Of a stretch of 64,000 nt of DNA, positions 41,260-50,609 are shown piece after piece; position 1 is the first letter of the stretch, and each line of letters starts with the position of its first letter. Source of the stretch: JBEKTW01 sp963727845. GTDB lineage: Bacteria > Bacteroidota > Ignavibacteria > UBA10030 > SZUA-254. Below the pieces are notes generated by a model. The model searched no databases, was not told where the DNA came from, and was given only the letters and a program-made list of their open reading frames with translations. Made by a program: the position numbers and the translations under genes. The stretch is taken from contig CAVSHI010000003.1 in the NCBI GenBank assembly GCA_963727845.1, positions 1,116,001-1,180,000 on the forward strand, read 5' to 3'.

Positions 41260-41699
41260 TATGAAAGCAAGAGCGCGACATTAATTGTGCTCGCTGGAGT
41301 GAAATAAGTGAGCTTGCCCACGGCTTCAGCCGTGGGTTGTCTTCCAACCCCTCCTCGATTCCACCCTCCGAAAGGGGAGAAAAACCAATGGGGTTACGCG
41401 TGGCCGAGTTGACTTCTAACTGTGCCACTTCCGAATTTTGATTCTCACCCGAAAGTTTTGTAGATTTGCTGTGCTATCAGTGATAGTCATCATCATTCAT
41501 CAGGGAAATTACTCCTCTAAATTGCTACAAATAATGTAGTACCCCGGCGACTCTTAAAGTTTCGCTTTACCTTTTTCAAATAATTGCCCTTTCAGGCTCG
41601 TATTTTCACTGATTGACTTTAGAGCCTCATTTTCGTAGATTAATCAAGAAAATTTTGCAGTCCTGGCCGAATTATATCATTTTGATTGACTAAAAACGC
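41260..41699. other. 440-nt gene-free region upstream of the polysaccharide locus
   Basis: No gene seen. Contains the IS200/IS605-like hairpin pair at 41317-41350. From 41450 onward it is A/T-rich and probably holds the promoter for rmlB, but no -35/-10 pair stands out. A JUMPstart-like motif was looked for and not found. Confidence 0.5.
41317..41350. repeat. tandem hairpins resembling an IS200/IS605-type end
   Basis: A perfect 9-bp stem (CCCACGGCT with AGCCGTGGG, loop TC, 41317-41336) overlaps a second stem (GGGTTG with CAACCC, loop TCTTC, 41334-41350). The first hairpin is a widespread sequence often found at ends of IS200/IS605-type elements. No transposase or TnpB gene remains nearby, so it may be a remnant or a mobile hairpin of its own. 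Confidence 0.5.
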
Positions 41700-42710
41700 A
41701 TGAAAATTCTCGTCACGGGTGGTTGTGGTTTTATTGGCAGCAACTTCGTGCATTTCATGCTGAAAGCTCATCCGGATTACACGATTGTCAATCTGGATAA
41801 ACTTACTTATGCAGGCAATCCGGAGAACTTGGCAGATGTCGAGAAGAACCCCCGTTACCATTTCGTGAAGGGTGACATTTGCGACCGGCGAATTGTCGAG
41901 ACGGTAGTGCGGGATCATGGTATCGACGCGGTTATCAATTTTGCGGCGGAATCTCACGTGGACCGGAGTATCACCGGGCCTTCAATCTTTATTGAGACAA
42001 ATGTTTCCGGCACGAACGTTCTTTTGGAGGCGGCGAAAGACTTCAAGGTTCAGCGGTTTGTGCAGATTTCGACGGATGAGGTGTATGGCTCGCTCGGCGC
42101 CTCCGGACGGTTCACAGAAACGACTCCGTTACATCCGAACAGTCCCTATTCCGCCTCGAAAGCTTCTGCCGACCTGTTGGCCCTGGCATATCATCACACA
42201 TTCGCCCTTCCCGTGGTAATTACCCGCTGTTCCAACAATTACGGACCGTACCAATTCCCGGAAAAGTTGCTTCCGCTCATGATTGCGAACGCGCTTGATG
42301 GCAAGTCGCTGCCGGTGTATGGCGACGGTCTTAATGTTCGTGATTGGTTGTACGTGAAGGATCACTGCGAGGCAATCGATGCCGTCCTTCACCGGGGAAA
42401 CATCGGCGAGATATATAACATCGGCGGAAATAACGAGTGGCGCAATATCGATATTGTGAAACTGCTCCTCAAGAAACTGGGAAAGCCGGAATCCCTTATA
42501 ACTTTTGTCAAGGATCGCCCCGGCCATGACCGGCGGTATGCAATCGATGCAACGAAGATCATGCGCGATTTGAGTTGGAAACCAAGCGTAACATTTGAGC
42601 AAGGTATCGGCGAAACCGTCGATTGGTACGTCGCTCACGAGCCATGGTGGCGCCGCATCATCAGCGGGGAATATCAAGAATACTATCGGAAAATGTATGA
42701 GCAGCAATAG
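41700..42710 (+). CDS. rfbB: dTDP-glucose 4,6-dehydratase
   Basis: A 336-residue SDR enzyme making dTDP-4-keto-6-deoxyglucose from dTDP-glucose. Motifs: NAD-binding TGGCGFIGS, NLDKLTYAGNPENL (family-specific), FAAESHVDRSI, STDEVYGSLG, the catalytic YSASK, RCSNNYGPYQFPEKLLPL, and RDWLYVKDHC. Complete length. The other dTDP-rhamnose genes (rmlA, rmlC, rmlD) are not in this window, so they lie elsewhere or the product feeds another deoxysugar. It is the first gene of the polysaccharide locus and overlaps the export protein gene by 14 nt. Confidence 0.94.
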   Translation: MKILVTGGCGFIGSNFVHFMLKAHPDYTIVNLDKLTYAGNPENLADVEKNPRYHFVKGDICDRRIVETVVRDHGIDAVINFAAESHVDRSITGPSIFIETNVSGTNVLLEAAKDFKVQRFVQISTDEVYGSLGASGRFTETTPLHPNSPYSASKASADLLALAYHHTFALPVVITRCSNNYGPYQFPEKLLPLMIANALDGKSLPVYGDGLNVRDWLYVKDHCEAIDAVLHRGNIGEIYNIGGNNEWRNIDIVKLLLKKLGKPESLITFVKDRPGHDRRYAIDATKIMRDLSWKPSVTFEQGIGETVDWYVAHEPWWRRIISGEYQEYYRKMYEQQ

Positions 42711-44343
42711 AGTTCTCCATTACTTCGTTGCACTGCTGGCGGTGCTATTCTCGGCCTCGTCGGCCACTGGCCAGACAAAGAGAGTGGGTGAAACGGGAAC
42801 GACGGCCGAAGAACAAGTTTCTAGAAACATGATTCAGCCGTCCGGCATTGCGCTGGAATCAACTCTTGACCCGGAAGAATATTTTGTCGGTCCCTCGGAT
42901 GAAATCGCCGTCAACATCTGGACGAGCCCGCCCTTGAATTTCATGCTGACTGTAACGCCGGAGGGAACACTGATCGTTCCGACTGTTGGGGAAGTAAAGG
43001 TTTCCGACATGAAACTATCGGAAGCAAAGAAGAAGGTCATAGCCGAGATCCGAAAAAAGTATATTTCGGCCGAGGCAACCGTCACACTCACCACACCGAG
43101 GCAGATTGTTGTTACGGTGACGGGGGATGTGCTCGCCCCGGGGTCATTGGTCGTCAGGGCCACCGACAGGACGAACAAGGCGATTCAAGAAGCCAACAGA
43201 ACAGATCAATTGTTGCGTGATACATTGCTTGCGCTGAAGAGAACGATGTCAAGGCGTAATATAACGCTCAAGCGAAAGGACGGGTCGGTTCATCACATCG
43301 ACCTTGTGAAATTCTACGCAACGAAAGAAGATCGTCTCAATCCATATCTCCGGGAAGGGGATGCGATATTTGTACCAACAACAAATCTTGAACGGAATGT
43401 GATCGGAGTTTATGGCGAAGTAAACTCCCCCGATCGTTACGAGTATGTGGAAGGTGACAGCATCACCGACGCCATCAAAATTGCGTATGGAGTTACGCGC
43501 TTTGCCATGGTTGACAGTGTCGAATTCTCCAGGCTTGATTCGACGGCCGAGGTTCTTTCTACGACGATCATCAACGTCCGTGATATTCTGGACGGGAAAG
43601 CCCCGAACATGGCCATTAATCCGGGCGACCGGATTGTCGTGAAGGCCAGGCCGGAAATGCGAAGAGACTACAGGGTGACGATCAGGGGCGAGGTAGTGTT
43701 TCCCGGGACATATCCCATAACGAAGAACATGACTCGCTTGAGTGAGATTGTTCGTCGCGCCGGGGGATTTACCGAGTACGCAGCTTTGCGCTACGCGGTG
43801 CTGAGCCGTCGCTCCGTGTCGCCGCAGGATATCGAGATCGAGCGGTTGCTCAGTTCGCGAGGGAGCGTGTCCCCGGAAGATAGCGCGTATTACCATCTGG
43901 AAACGAACCTGCGGCTGTACAAAGAAGCTGTCAATGTTGATTTTGAGAAGTTGTTCTCCAGGCACGATTCTACGCAGGATGTGTTGCTTCAATCCGATGA
44001 TGAGATTTACGTTCCCTCAACGGAAAAAACAGTGTACGTGTTCGGTGAAGTTGTCTTGCCCGGGCACGTTCCATTCGTTCCCGGACAGGATCCCGGGTAT
44101 TACATTCGCAAAGCCGGCGGGTTTGCCGACGAGGCGCGTTCCGGTGACGTCAAGATTATCAAGTCAAAAACCAAACAGTGGCTGGATCCCAACCAAACAA
44201 CAATAGAGGGGGGCGATTACGTTTGGGTTCCGCGCGAACCGTACCGGCCGTTTCTGTATTACACGGGAGTAGCCCGCGACATCGCGTCTTTTGTCGGGGC
44301 GATTACCGCTGTCGTGATTCTTCTCGGAACAGTGCGGAAATAG
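42697..44343 (+). CDS. outer-membrane polysaccharide export protein (Wza-like, SLBB)
   Basis: A 548-residue protein from ATG 42697, chosen because it begins a signal peptide (VLHYFVALLAVLFSASSATG) and overlaps the rmlB stop. The polysaccharide-export domain reads YFVGPSDEIAVNIWTSPPLNFMLTVTPEGTLIVPTVGEVKVSDMKL ... PRQIVVTVTGDVLAPGSL. Several SLBB-type blocks follow (IRGEVVFPGTYPITKNMTRLSEIVRRAGGFTEYA; VYVFGEVVLPGHVPFVPGQDPGYYIRKAGG). A C-terminal helix (IASFVGAITAVVILLG) is unusual for a soluble ring protein. No lipoprotein Cys is seen after the signal, unlike E. coli Wza. It would form the outer-membrane channel for the locus polysaccharide. Confidence 0.88.
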   Translation: MSSNRVLHYFVALLAVLFSASSATGQTKRVGETGTTAEEQVSRNMIQPSGIALESTLDPEEYFVGPSDEIAVNIWTSPPLNFMLTVTPEGTLIVPTVGEVKVSDMKLSEAKKKVIAEIRKKYISAEATVTLTTPRQIVVTVTGDVLAPGSLVVRATDRTNKAIQEANRTDQLLRDTLLALKRTMSRRNITLKRKDGSVHHIDLVKFYATKEDRLNPYLREGDAIFVPTTNLERNVIGVYGEVNSPDRYEYVEGDSITDAIKIAYGVTRFAMVDSVEFSRLDSTAEVLSTTIINVRDILDGKAPNMAINPGDRIVVKARPEMRRDYRVTIRGEVVFPGTYPITKNMTRLSEIVRRAGGFTEYAALRYAVLSRRSVSPQDIEIERLLSSRGSVSPEDSAYYHLETNLRLYKEAVNVDFEKLFSRHDSTQDVLLQSDDEIYVPSTEKTVYVFGEVVLPGHVPFVPGQDPGYYIRKAGGFADEARSGDVKIIKSKTKQWLDPNQTTIEGGDYVWVPREPYRPFLYYTGVARDIASFVGAITAVVILLGTVRK

Positions 44344-44385
44344 TTCGGATGGGATGCATCAAAACCAGCTTGAAACGGGTTAACC

Positions 44386-45573
44386 ATGGACAATTCATCA
44401 AGGAATGAGGATTATGTGAGCGGCGGAGAACTGAAGGAAGTCCACCTCGTGGATTATCTGTATGTCGTAGTCAAATGGAGAAACGTCATCTTCTGGTGCA
44501 TGGGATTAGGCATTGTTATATCTTTCGTGGTTCTCTTTTGGGTGGTACCGCGATGGTATAAGTCGACGAGCATTATTATGCCCCCGAAGCAGAAGGCAGA
44601 ATTCAGCATATCGAGCGTTATCCGGAGTATTTCCCCGTTTGGCGGATTCGGTTTAACGAGGGCATCGGATCAACTTTATGATTATACGACAATCATCAAC
44701 AGCCGAACGAGCCTGGAAGAGGTAGTTCGGGAATTCGATTTGATTCATCGGTATAAAGTGAAGGATGTCGTCGATGCAATGAAAGAGCTGCAAACAAATT
44801 TGACAATTGATATCTCCAAAGATGAAAATGCCCTTGAAATTTCGGCGTATGATACAGATTCTCTGGTTGCAGCCGACATGTCAAACTATGTCGTTAAGGT
44901 CCTCAACGACATAAGCAATCAGCTTGGAACGGAAGAAGCCCGCAATAATCGCGAGTTTATTGAAAAGCGTTTGGACACAACCCAGGATGATCTACGAAAC
45001 GCCGAAGACCAGTTGCGAAAGTATCAGGAGAAAAGTGGCGTTCTCATGGCACCGGAACAAAATATGTCGAGCATTTCGGCAATTGCCGAGCTTTACGGAA
45101 CGAAAGCAAAGAAGGAGATCGAGCTTGCAATCATGGAACGGAGTGTCACTGGGGAGAATCAGGCGCTCCAGCAGTTGAAGCTCGAACTCAGTGAACTGAA
45201 CAAGAAAATCGCCACCTTCCCTGAGGCTGGGATTGAGTCGTTCCGACTGTATAGAAATGTAGCCATCCAACAGAAGCTTCTGGAAACTCTGTATCCAATT
45301 TTTGAGCAAGCAAAGATTGAAGAACATCGTGACACTCCGACAATACTTGTTCTCAATAAGGCCGTCCCCGCTCCCCGTCCGGCCAAACCACGGCGGCTGC
45401 TGTGGTTGCTTGTTCTGGCCATTGTTGCGTTTGTCTGCTCCATTTTCGTGGTGTTCTTTCTTGATTACCTATCGCGCCTCAGAAGCGAGCTTCGGGAAAG
45501 CGAAAATGAGAAATTGCATTATTTGAAATCCCATTTGCAGTGGAGGAAATTCTTTTTCCTACAAAAGAGCTGA
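44386..45573 (+). CDS. Wzz/GNVR-type polysaccharide chain-length determinant
   Basis: A 395-residue inner-membrane protein with an N-terminal helix (VIFWCMGLGIVISFVVLFWVV), the Wzz motif WYKSTSIIMPPKQKAEF, a long coiled-coil-forming periplasmic region, and a C-terminal helix (LLWLLVLAIVAFVCSIFVVFFLDYL). A proline-rich segment before the second helix (VPAPRPAKPRR) fits the family. No tyrosine-kinase domain is fused. It controls polymer length with the Wzx/Wzy proteins encoded next. ATG 44386; a 42-nt gap separates it from the export gene. Confidence 0.88.
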   Translation: MDNSSRNEDYVSGGELKEVHLVDYLYVVVKWRNVIFWCMGLGIVISFVVLFWVVPRWYKSTSIIMPPKQKAEFSISSVIRSISPFGGFGLTRASDQLYDYTTIINSRTSLEEVVREFDLIHRYKVKDVVDAMKELQTNLTIDISKDENALEISAYDTDSLVAADMSNYVVKVLNDISNQLGTEEARNNREFIEKRLDTTQDDLRNAEDQLRKYQEKSGVLMAPEQNMSSISAIAELYGTKAKKEIELAIMERSVTGENQALQQLKLELSELNKKIATFPEAGIESFRLYRNVAIQQKLLETLYPIFEQAKIEEHRDTPTILVLNKAVPAPRPAKPRRLLWLLVLAIVAFVCSIFVVFFLDYLSRLRSELRESENEKLHYLKSHLQWRKFFFLQKS

Positions 45574-45602
45574 ATGTCGCGATGAGCGAAAGCGAGGCTT
45601 GA

Positions 45603-47042
45603 GTGGCGCTGGCGAAAAAACTTGCCAAGAATTTCATGATCCAGCTGACAGGGAATGTCCTGGGACAGGCCTTCTTCTTCGTGGGTTTGGTTCACCTGGC
45701 GCGTGTGCTCGGGCCTGCCGGATTTGGAGTATGGAACTTCGCTCAGGCATGGCTGTTGTACCTCTTCCGGGCAGGTGAACTCGGATTGGAAATATATGGG
45801 ATTCGGGAGATATCCCGGGCTCCTTTGACAACTCGACAATTACTCTCAAACATCGTTGCTACTCGTTTTGGCCTGGCTTGCATCTTGTTCGGTATAACGA
45901 TGCTCGCATCTGCCGTTCACCTCCTCCCGGCGGAGTCAGCAAGGCTCGTCGTTCTTTTCTCACTCGCCGTGTTCCCGGTGGCTTTTCTCGTGGAATGGGT
46001 GTTTGAAGCCCATCAAGAATTGGTTCTGGTAGGCCTTGCAAGGGTCGCCAAGGGAGTGATGTTTGCCCTTGCTGTTTATGTGTTTGTAAAGAGTTCTGCA
46101 GACATCGAGTCTTCCATCTTGGGATATAATATCAGCCTGCTGTTGCCCATCATCGTGGTTTTTGCGCTTAGTGTTTCTCGCTTCGGTTTTTCGTCATCCG
46201 CCATTTCCTTTCGTAGTGGGATCCAGATCCTCCGGCAGGCGTTGCCTATCGGTGCCGCAAGCATATTGTCGCAGGTTAGTCTCTTCTTCGGCACAATGGT
46301 GATAGGGTATACACTCTCAAAGGGTGAACTGGGATATTTTTCTGCTGCCCACAGAATTATCGTGTTCATCTGGGCTTATGTTGTTTCGAGTTCCTGGAGA
46401 GTGCTATTGCCGACGCTGTCACGGTTGCACAATTCATCACATGATGATTTTGCTCACTTTGTCGGTAGATTCTTCCGAATTATTGCACTGCTCGCTTTCC
46501 CCCTGGGACTGGTTGCCTGCCTTGCCGGCAGCAAAATCATTCCACTACTCTACTCGAGCGATTATGAACCGGGAGTTGTTGTCTTTCAGGTTTTAACGTG
46601 GAGCTTGGTGATAGGTCTTATGCGGGCAATTCTTGAAATGGCCCTGATTGCTTCGAACAACCAACAGCAGTACTTCCGCGGAATGCTGTTGCTCGTCATT
46701 TGCTATGTTGTACTTACCCCGGTACTGACGAAGCAATTTGGGATCACCGGAACGGCTATTGCAAGTGTCGCCTCCGAGTTTGTGTATTTCATGTATGTAG
46801 TGCTGTACTCCCGCGCGGTTTCGGCTTCCCTGGTGCTTCATCATTTCTGGAAACCGGCAACGGCTTTTCTCGGTTCTATGATTCTTGCGATTATCTTTTT
46901 GCATTTCCATGTTTCTCTTCGGATTCTGATCGGAGTGACTTCATATGTGATTTGTCTGCTGGCATTAAAAGCCGTTTCGCCTGACGATGTTTACCTGATG
47001 CGAGAACTTTTCCGAGAAAAGAAAGCGGAGTCGGTGATATGA
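45603..47042 (+). CDS. Wzx-like oligosaccharide flippase
   Basis: A 479-residue polytopic protein of the MOP/PST family, about 12-14 helices, starting LAKKLAKNFMIQLTGNVLGQAFFFVGLVHLARVLGPAGFGVWNFAQAW, the typical Wzx N-terminus. It would translocate lipid-linked repeat units across the inner membrane. Start is GTG (45603), preceded by GCGAGG; no ATG fits. It overlaps the next gene by 4 nt. Another flippase gene starts at 63568, so the region encodes two. Confidence 0.9.
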   Translation: MALAKKLAKNFMIQLTGNVLGQAFFFVGLVHLARVLGPAGFGVWNFAQAWLLYLFRAGELGLEIYGIREISRAPLTTRQLLSNIVATRFGLACILFGITMLASAVHLLPAESARLVVLFSLAVFPVAFLVEWVFEAHQELVLVGLARVAKGVMFALAVYVFVKSSADIESSILGYNISLLLPIIVVFALSVSRFGFSSSAISFRSGIQILRQALPIGAASILSQVSLFFGTMVIGYTLSKGELGYFSAAHRIIVFIWAYVVSSSWRVLLPTLSRLHNSSHDDFAHFVGRFFRIIALLAFPLGLVACLAGSKIIPLLYSSDYEPGVVVFQVLTWSLVIGLMRAILEMALIASNNQQQYFRGMLLLVICYVVLTPVLTKQFGITGTAIASVASEFVYFMYVVLYSRAVSASLVLHHFWKPATAFLGSMILAIIFLHFHVSLRILIGVTSYVICLLALKAVSPDDVYLMRELFREKKAESVI

Positions 47043-48397
47043 TTGGATATTCCGTCAGGATGGGCAGGTTTGCCATCCCGGTAACCCCCGCCTTTGTTCT
47101 GTACGCTTTTGCTCTCTCTGCAAGTGTCGCCACGCTGTATCTGGTTGCTCCCCTGCTTCAGATGACGTACGGTTCCTGGGCGGAGTACTATAGAACGTTG
47201 GGGGAACTGCTAAGGATTTGGGGAATAGTTTTTGGAATAATGTTCTGTCTGGTTTTGATGTATCTCGCCCTGCGTGGTTTGATGACGGGCTCATTGAAGT
47301 CGCTATTCCTGGAGATGTCTCGTCTTGAGACAATTATGTTCTTGCTGTTTGTTTCCAACTTTCTGTGGGCAGGCATCGGCCTTCTGAACGGGGCCCCGAT
47401 TTCCTTCGTTGTGGGAGATACTTTTCGCGGACTGTTCATCCCGGCGATCTATTACGTTGTAAAAAAAAGTGTTTCTTCGGCAGAGCATGCACTGTTTCTT
47501 ACCCGATTTATTATTTTTGGGGAAACCGCTTTGCTTTTTGTTCTTACTGTCACGGATTGGGTGCCGTTTTCCTTCGCGGGAAGGATCTTTGTCGCCGTCA
47601 TTTTCTTTTCCCTTCTCATTGAGGAGAAAAATTCCGGGCATCGATTTTGGTACAGCCTGCTTTTGGTCTTCGGCATGTTTGTAATATTGACAACCGAGGC
47701 CGTGCGCGGCAGTATCATTGTGTTCCTTGCCAGCATTTGCCTGAACTACTATTTTAGGTTGCGGGACATCAAGATCGCAGTGGTCGTGTTTGCTTTTGTT
47801 TTGCCGATACTCGGGTTGTTTGAAGCGAGTGAAATCTACGACATTGGCTTATCAAAACAGGTAGGAATAGCCGAGCAACGATTCTCGGGGGCGATAGGAG
47901 GCGGACGGAAGTACTATGGCCTTGATGAATCACTGTTTCAGCGGATTGGAGAAACAATCGATGTCGGAAGAACCTTCGCCGGAGAGAATCCCGCTTATGT
48001 CCTGACGGGATTCGGCAACGGGGCACAGTTGGTGAACCAACTGATTACTCCGTCCGAACGATGGGTTTACAAGTCAAATGTGAAGCATAACCTGTATATT
48101 ACAGCTGTCGCGATATTCTATAGGAATGGGGTGCTTGGGTTGGCATTATACAGTATGCTCGCACTGTACATTGTGCGTCAGCTCAGGTTACTACGTCGCT
48201 ACCGGCACATCGCGAGAATGTATCGAAAGTATATTTATATGAAGACTCTATGCGTCTATCAGCTAGGCGCCATTCTTATCAGTTTTGTTTCCTACTGGTA
48301 TGTGGGCAATGTTGTCGTAGCCTTCACGCTACCGCTGATAGAAATACTTCGACGGGATTTTGTGCTCACAATTCAACGGCAAAAAGTGACGTCTTAG
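47039..48397 (+). CDS. Wzy-like O-antigen/capsule polymerase
   Basis: A 452-residue protein with many membrane helices and one long periplasmic loop (residues ~270-330; FEASEIYDIGLSKQVGIAEQRFSGAIGGGRKYYGLDESLFQRIGETIDVGRTFAGE). This is the general O-antigen polymerase/ligase layout; sequence identity across this family is low, so Wzy versus WaaL-like cannot be settled by eye. Its place directly after Wzx and Wzz supports Wzy. The TGA stop and ATG start overlap with the flippase gene by 4 nt. Confidence 0.75.
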   Translation: MIGYSVRMGRFAIPVTPAFVLYAFALSASVATLYLVAPLLQMTYGSWAEYYRTLGELLRIWGIVFGIMFCLVLMYLALRGLMTGSLKSLFLEMSRLETIMFLLFVSNFLWAGIGLLNGAPISFVVGDTFRGLFIPAIYYVVKKSVSSAEHALFLTRFIIFGETALLFVLTVTDWVPFSFAGRIFVAVIFFSLLIEEKNSGHRFWYSLLLVFGMFVILTTEAVRGSIIVFLASICLNYYFRLRDIKIAVVVFAFVLPILGLFEASEIYDIGLSKQVGIAEQRFSGAIGGGRKYYGLDESLFQRIGETIDVGRTFAGENPAYVLTGFGNGAQLVNQLITPSERWVYKSNVKHNLYITAVAIFYRNGVLGLALYSMLALYIVRQLRLLRRYRHIARMYRKYIYMKTLCVYQLGAILISFVSYWYVGNVVVAFTLPLIEILRRDFVLTIQRQKVTS

Positions 48398-48472
48398 GAA
48401 ATATCTCCCAACAATCTTTTCAATGCGCCATACAACTGCAAGGATGCCGCACAACCGGACTTGAAAAAATGT

Positions 48473-49360
48473 ATGAGAAAGATCCTCTTCTTATTGTATA
48501 GAATAAAAAAAAGATGTTTTCCGAACGCAAGCTTTAGCGCCTTTGTACCGTTCAAACTGGCCAGGAATTTCTTTACCAGACAACTTTCTTCGGGAAAAGT
48601 AAACGTGCTGGGTCATCAGATGGTGTTGGATTCTGCAGACTCACTCAGTCTTTCATTGTACGGTGTTTATGAGCCATTTGAGACGGAGATGCTGTGCAGG
48701 CTCGTCCGAAAGGGGTCAGTTGTTCTTGATATTGGAGCCAATATCGGTTACTATTCTCTGCTGTTTGCAAGAAACGCTGGTCCCGAAGGCCGTGTGTATG
48801 CCTTTGAACCAGACCCGGTCAACAAGGAACTATTGTCAAGGAATATCCGGCTCAACAAGTATGATAATGTCGTCATCACGCAAAAGGCGGTTTCAAATGT
48901 GACGGGACCGGCCAGACTCTTTCTCTCCGAGGAGAATGCCGGCGACCATCGCATTTTTGATTCCAATGATGGAAGGCGGTACATTGAAGTAGACTCTGTC
49001 CGGCTCGATGATCACTTTGCCGATTTTAAAGATCCCATTGACCTTGTGAAAATGGATATCCAGGGTGCCGAGTACTCCGCCCTGCAAGGAATGCAGGAGC
49101 TAATAGGGCGGAATCGAGACTTAGTCCTTTGCTGTGAATATTCTCCACACGTCCTGGAGCGTGCCGGCGCATCTCCTTTGAAATATTTGCGGTTTCTTCT
49201 TGACCTGGGTTTCTTGCTTTTTGAAATTAATGAGGAGCGGAAATCGATTGATCCGGCGCCAATAGATAGATTATTGAAAGAATATCGTCTGGACAATGAG
49301 CGTTTCACAAATCTTCTTTGTTTGAAAAACGGTGACAGGGTACGAGATCTCGTTCACTGA
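48473..49360 (+). CDS. FkbM-family SAM-dependent methyltransferase
   Basis: A 295-residue protein. The SAM site reads VVLDIGANIGYYSLLFARNAGPEGRVYAFEPDPVN, followed by the FkbM motif VDSVRLDDHF and DLVKMDIQGAEYSALQGM. It would O-methylate a sugar in the polymer. ATG 48473 is chosen; a TTG at 48461 in frame would add four residues. No strong ribosome site precedes either. Residues 1-30 are basic and hydrophobic and may contact the membrane. Confidence 0.88.
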   Translation: MRKILFLLYRIKKRCFPNASFSAFVPFKLARNFFTRQLSSGKVNVLGHQMVLDSADSLSLSLYGVYEPFETEMLCRLVRKGSVVLDIGANIGYYSLLFARNAGPEGRVYAFEPDPVNKELLSRNIRLNKYDNVVITQKAVSNVTGPARLFLSEENAGDHRIFDSNDGRRYIEVDSVRLDDHFADFKDPIDLVKMDIQGAEYSALQGMQELIGRNRDLVLCCEYSPHVLERAGASPLKYLRFLLDLGFLLFEINEERKSIDPAPIDRLLKEYRLDNERFTNLLCLKNGDRVRDLVH

Positions 49361-49410
49361 GTGAGCCATCGGAAAGCCTTGCAGCAACGTTCTGAATATA
49401 TGGATATCAT

Positions 49411-50538
49411 GTGCGAGTAGTCATAAACTTAGCGTTCTTGAAATCTGAACACGTAGGCGGCAGCTGGACCTACTCGTTCAATCTCGTCAGGATGCTGGAA
49501 AAATTTCAGCATCAGGCGGATTTTCTTGTCCTGATCAATGAAAAGCTGGCCCCGAAGTTTTCATCTGTTCAACTGCCACAAGAGGTGATTCCTGTCGATC
49601 CCGACTCCCGAATCAGTCGGATTTACTGGGAGCAAGTGTCGCTCCCGAGCATTCTTCGGCGGTACTCCCCGGATGTGTTTCATTCCACTGGGAATGTACT
49701 TCCGTGGAGATTGCCCTGTAAATCGGTGGTGACAATTCATGATTTTCAGTATTACCACTATCCGAGAAATTTTTCGTTACCGAGAAGACAGTATCTTGCT
49801 TTGATGGTTCCTTTTTCGATGAAGAATGCAGATCATATTATCTGCGTGTCAAAATCAACAGAGCAAGACGCGACACGCCTTTTCCGCATCGATTCAGGCA
49901 AAATGTCTGTTGTCTATGAAGCCGGATTGGTTGACGGAGAGATTGCGAAGGCGACAGAGGAAACTCCTGTCCTGCGTCGGTATGGATTAGCGAGACCATT
50001 TGTGCTTTCTGCGGGTTCGTTGCTGCCTCACAAGAATCTAGGAATGCTAATAAAAGTCTTTGCTCGAATAGCCGCTCGGATTCCGCACGACCTTGTAATT
50101 GTCGGCGAATCGTTCGGTAACGACCGTGCAATTCGCAATACGGTCGAGCGAGAGCTGTGTGATCAGCAAGATCGCGTGAAGATTTGCGGGTTCGTCGGCC
50201 GCGATGACTTGCTGGGTCTTTATCACCACGCAGATGCGTTTGTATTCCCCTCCCTCTTTGAAGGATTTGGAATACCAATTCTTGAAGCTATGGGATGTGG
50301 TTGCCCTGTGGTGGCATCACGATCCACATCGATTCCTGAAATTGTGGGAAATGCCGGAGAGTACTTTGAGCCGACCGACTCCGATGACATGGCATCGACT
50401 ATCCTGCGGGTCTGCCAAGACGCCGCGCTTCGCGCTTCGCTCCGCGAACGGGGCATCAGCCAGGCGAGGAAGTTTTCTTGGGTGAAAATGGCAGATGAGA
50501 CCATGGATGTGTATCGTAAAGTAAGCAGCGTTAGCTGA
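49411..50538 (+). CDS. glycosyltransferase family 4 (GT-B)
   Basis: A 375-residue GT-B enzyme with the N-terminal acceptor half (VVINLAFLKSEHVGGSWTYSFNLVRMLE, SVVTIHDFQYYHYP) and the GT4 C-terminal motif YHHADAFVFPSLFEGFGIPILEAMGCGCPVVAS, including the E-x7-E nucleotide-sugar glutamates. The likely role is transfer of one sugar in the repeat unit. Start is GTG 49411. Donor and linkage cannot be told from the sequence. Confidence 0.9.
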   Translation: MRVVINLAFLKSEHVGGSWTYSFNLVRMLEKFQHQADFLVLINEKLAPKFSSVQLPQEVIPVDPDSRISRIYWEQVSLPSILRRYSPDVFHSTGNVLPWRLPCKSVVTIHDFQYYHYPRNFSLPRRQYLALMVPFSMKNADHIICVSKSTEQDATRLFRIDSGKMSVVYEAGLVDGEIAKATEETPVLRRYGLARPFVLSAGSLLPHKNLGMLIKVFARIAARIPHDLVIVGESFGNDRAIRNTVERELCDQQDRVKICGFVGRDDLLGLYHHADAFVFPSLFEGFGIPILEAMGCGCPVVASRSTSIPEIVGNAGEYFEPTDSDDMASTILRVCQDAALRASLRERGISQARKFSWVKMADETMDVYRKVSSVS

Positions 50539-50609
50539 GTTCACGAACTGCGGCAGGAATGACCGCTGTTGAATACATTCATCATTTCAGCAAAAGGAAA
50601 TAGGCAACA

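Noticed and set aside
41260..41699. tRNA, riboswitch or JUMPstart sequence
   Set aside because: No cloverleaf, known aptamer core or JUMPstart motif was found by eye.
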